Below are positions 7,048 through 8,967 of a stretch of 8,967 bases of DNA, piece by piece. Below the pieces are notes generated by a model. That model searched no databases. It was not told the DNA's origin and saw nothing but the letters and a program-made list of their open reading frames with translations. Within the stretch, counting starts at the first letter, position 1. Every line of letters begins with the position of its first letter. The position numbers and the translations under genes were made by a program. The stretch lies in NCBI GenBank assembly GCA_041183125.1, contig JBEGMH010000198.1, positions 1 through 8,967 on the forward strand, in the 5' to 3' direction. This DNA is from JADJPL01 sp041183125 (lineage in GTDB: Bacteria; Bacteroidota; Bacteroidia; Chitinophagales; Saprospiraceae).

Positions 7048-7077
7048 TTTGCGTTTTGTAATACATAATTATCTTCG
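7048..7077 (+). promoter_or_regulatory. Candidate Bacteroidota promoter for susC
   Basis: A TTTG at 7048-7051 is followed after 18 bp by TATCTTCG at 7070-7077, which matches the Bacteroidota -7 consensus TAnnTTTG except for one base. Transcription would start near 7083, giving a leader of about 30 nt before the ATG at 7115. The spacer contains operator copy 2, and copy 3 lies in the predicted leader, an arrangement expected for repression. Confidence 0.5.
7055..7067. promoter_or_regulatory. Candidate GntR operator, copy 2
   Basis: The sequence TTTGTAATACATA has a TGT-N3-ACA core with its centre at 7061, 37 bp from copy 1. It sits between the proposed -33 and -7 elements, so a bound protein would be expected to block RNA polymerase. 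Confidence 0.55.
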
Positions 7078-7089
7078 ACCCGATATCCA

Positions 7090-7104
7090 TTATGTCACAC
7101 ATAA
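7090..7104. promoter_or_regulatory. Candidate GntR operator, copy 3 (perfect palindrome)
   Basis: The sequence TTATGTCACACATAA has perfect 6-bp arms around a 3-bp centre at 7097, 36 bp from copy 2. It is the most symmetric of the three copies and lies just downstream of the predicted transcription start, 10 bp before the susC ATG. Confidence 0.6.
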
Positions 7105-7114
7105 AAAGAAACAG

Positions 7115-8967
7115 ATGGGAAACAAATACCTATTGAAGTTCCTGAGCACCCTCGTGATCGCCCTGTCCTGGACGGTGACGGTGTATGCCCAGGATGTGGT
7201 CGTCACGGGTACGGTCCTGGACGGCGAGTTCGGGACTTCCCTACCGGGCGTAAACATTGAAGTGAAAGGCAAAAGTACAGGGACTCTGACGGATGGCGAA
7301 GGCAAGTATTCGCTGAGCGTGGCCAAAGGGGATGTGCTGGTGTTCAGCTTCATCGGGTACGCCACGCAGGAGGTCACAGTGGGCGATAAACCGGTTATTG
7401 ACGTAGTGCTGAACATCGAAGCCACCAAACTAGCGGAAGTGGTTGTAGTCGGATACGGTACACAGTCGCGGGCGAACGTGACGAGCTCCATCAGTAAACT
7501 GGACCGGGAGATCCTACAGAGTGCGCCCCGTTCCAACGTAGGGACCGCCCTGCAGGGCTCTATCGCGGGGCTTCGCGTCATCAACAACTCGGGTACGCCG
7601 GGGGCAGGGCCCTCCATCCTGCTGCGCGGGGGCGCTTCTATCAACAACCCGGGGTCTCCACTGGTAGTAGTGGACGGTATCATCCGGGCTTTGAGCGATA
7701 TTTCGCCGGACGACATCGAGTCCATAGAAGTGCTCAAAGATGCTGCCGCCACTGCCATCTATGGTGCCCGCGCCAACAACGGGGTCATCCTGATCACTAC
7801 GAAGCAGGCAAAGGCAGGGCAAGCATCGGTATCGTATAAATTCGTGCGGGGCTACAACACCAACCGCGAAGACTACGAGTACCTCAACGCCAAAGACTTT
7901 ATCTACTTTTCCCGCCTGGGGCATCTGAACTCCCAGCGCACCCTGGCCCAAACGAACACCAACCGGGGCTTTGGTATTCCCTCCAACGCAGCCGACCTGG
8001 CATCGTTTGACCTGCGGGTGTTCAACGCAACTACTGCCCCGTTGCTCCAGCAGGGCTGGGATACGGTGCCCGACCCGTACGGCGGTACGATTATTTTTAA
8101 AGACCACAGTGGGGAAGTGGCCGACCTGGTCTTCCGCAACACCAATACCAACGATCACTTTCTCAATATCACAGGGGGCAATGACCGGGGCAAGTACTAC
8201 GCGAGCTTCAACTACTACGACGAGGATGGCATCATCGTGGGCTCCAACTACAAGCGCTACACGGGAAATATCAACGGATCGTACAAAGTACGGCCCAACC
8301 TCGAAGTGAGCACAGGGGCTACGTTCTCTACCTCTTCCCAGTACGGCGTGATTGCAGGGGAAGTCAATACCCTGTACCGAAACCTGTCCATCTGGCCAAC
8401 TTTTAACCCCTGGCTGGACTCGTTGAAAACGCAGCCCAACCCGGGCAACGGGAATGCGGACGGCAACCCGCTTTACTGGCTCGGCAAGACGAACCGCAAC
8501 AACGAGGTAAACCGGATCACGGCACTGGCCTCCGCGAAGTATGATATTGCCAAAGGCTTGTACCTCAAAGTCTCCGGCAACGTATATTTGTTTGAAAACA
8601 CCAATGAGTCGTTCACAAAGGCCACGCAGACCTATACCCAGATCTTTGCGTCGCCGGCCGTGTTCAACACCAGCCGTCCGGCAACCTGGTCGTTCGACCG
8701 CACCGTCCAGCAGCAGTTGAATGCCATACTGAACTACAGTAAAACTTTCGGTACAAAGCACAACCTCGATGCTATGTTAGGTGCGGAATCTTTTGACCAG
8801 AAGTTCCTGAGCGCACAGGTATCGGGTACGGGTGCTCCAACGGATGATATTCCGACCGTGAACGCGTCCACGATCTTTGCGCCTGGCAGCAACTTCAGCA
8901 GCAAGTCTGAGTATCGGATTATCTCCAATTTCAGCCGGGTAACCTATAACTTCGACCGCCGCTACCT
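7115..8967 (+). CDS. SusC/RagA-family TonB-dependent outer-membrane transporter (right-truncated)
   Basis: The frame is open from the ATG at 7115 to the window edge: 617 complete codons of a family usually near 1000 residues. Residues 1-25 are a signal peptide with probable cleavage at Ala25/Gln26. About 28-100 is a carboxypeptidase-regulatory-like beta domain (VTGTVLDGEFGTSLPGVNIEVKG). The SusC signature VVVVGYGTQ lies at 109-117, followed by the plug domain with ILLRGGASINNPGSPLVVVDG (about 168-188) and DDIESIEVLKDAAATAIYGARANNGVILITTK (about 199-230); beta-barrel strands begin afterwards. There is no STN signalling domain before the carboxypeptidase-like domain, so control through an anti-sigma/ECF pair is unlikely, which fits the adjacent GntR regulator. 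SusC proteins pair with a SusD lipoprotein, expected just past the right edge, to import oligosaccharides. The ATG at 7092 is out of frame and stops early; the region before 7115 is A-rich (AAAAAGAAAC) with no Shine-Dalgarno box. Confidence 0.96.
   Translation, partial: MGNKYLLKFLSTLVIALSWTVTVYAQDVVVTGTVLDGEFGTSLPGVNIEVKGKSTGTLTDGEGKYSLSVAKGDVLVFSFIGYATQEVTVGDKPVIDVVLNIEATKLAEVVVVGYGTQSRANVTSSISKLDREILQSAPRSNVGTALQGSIAGLRVINNSGTPGAGPSILLRGGASINNPGSPLVVVDGIIRALSDISPDDIESIEVLKDAAATAIYGARANNGVILITTKQAKAGQASVSYKFVRGYNTNREDYEYLNAKDFIYFSRLGHLNSQRTLAQTNTNRGFGIPSNAADLASFDLRVFNATTAPLLQQGWDTVPDPYGGTIIFKDHSGEVADLVFRNTNTNDHFLNITGGNDRGKYYASFNYYDEDGIIVGSNYKRYTGNINGSYKVRPNLEVSTGATFSTSSQYGVIAGEVNTLYRNLSIWPTFNPWLDSLKTQPNPGNGNADGNPLYWLGKTNRNNEVNRITALASAKYDIAKGLYLKVSGNVYLFENTNESFTKATQTYTQIFASPAVFNTSRPATWSFDRTVQQQLNAILNYSKTFGTKHNLDAMLGAESFDQKFLSAQVSGTGAPTDDIPTVNASTIFAPGSNFSSKSEYRIISNFSRVTYNFDRRY

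Larger units (their letters stand above)
6844..7114. promoter_or_regulatory. Divergent control region between gntR and susC
   Basis: A 271-bp AT-rich stretch, in contrast to the GC-rich genes on both sides, separating the divergent regulator operon from the transporter gene. The susC-proximal part holds three matching palindromes and a promoter-like pair, annotated separately. The gntR-proximal part holds CTGAG/CTCAG inverted elements (6884-6952) and a TAATA-ATG-TATTA palindrome (6845-6857) directly upstream of the gntR start codon. I found no good Bacteroidota -33/-7 pair on the minus strand for gntR. No tRNA, small-RNA fold or short gene was recognised. Confidence 0.75.

Noticed and set aside
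7090..7758. A 222-codon minus-strand open frame across the 5' end of susC
   Set aside because: It is Ser/Thr/Pro-rich, overlaps the SusC signal and plug sequences, and would run through the control region; it is a shadow of susC.
7514..8761. A 415-codon open frame on the minus strand opposite susC
   Set aside because: The plus-strand SusC protein is unmistakable over the same bases. The antisense translation has no recognisable motif or domain, and long antisense frames are common in GC-rich genes.

Overview
The window looks like chromosomal DNA from a GC-rich member of the Bacteroidota, probably a Cytophagales-type free-living or environmental glycan degrader. The signs are a SusC/RagA-type TonB-dependent transporter, start codons preceded by A-rich sequence rather than Shine-Dalgarno boxes, three signal peptides that all end in Ala followed by Gln, and a Bacteroidota-style TTTG / TAnnTTTG-like promoter. 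I cannot name the genus.

Layout. Positions 1-266 (+) hold the 3' end of an unidentified small membrane protein. It overlaps tail to tail with a small lipoprotein gene (211-651, -) that carries a His/Met pattern suggesting metal binding. Four genes on the minus strand then read right to left from 6843 to 715: a FadR-type GntR regulator (6136-6843), a sialate O-acetylesterase-family protein (4576-6123), a secreted fusion of an SGNH esterase with a GH20 beta-hexosaminidase-like enzyme (2023-4557), and an N-acylglucosamine 2-epimerase (715-1881). The first three are separated by only 12 and 18 bp and look like one transcription unit. The epimerase follows after 141 bp. A divergent control region (6844-7114) separates this set from a SusC-type transporter (7115 to the right edge, +), of which 617 residues are visible.

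How the genes may work together. The set reads as one arm of a polysaccharide-utilization locus for acetylated, amino-sugar-containing glycans, most likely sialoglycans. The SusC channel would import oligosaccharides, two unrelated-looking esterase modules would remove O-acyl groups, the GH20 domain would release terminal HexNAc, and the cytoplasmic epimerase would interconvert ManNAc and GlcNAc. No sialidase, neuraminate lyase, kinase or SusD is in the window. If the sialic-acid reading is right, they should lie past the right edge or elsewhere.

The strongest non-coding signal is a set of three near-identical palindromes, consensus TWTGTMAYACAWA, centred at 7024, 7061 and 7097 (37 and 36 bp apart) just upstream of susC. 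They overlap and flank a plausible promoter and are the obvious candidate operators for the adjacent GntR regulator. No CRISPR array, tRNA, rRNA, insertion sequence or phage feature was seen.
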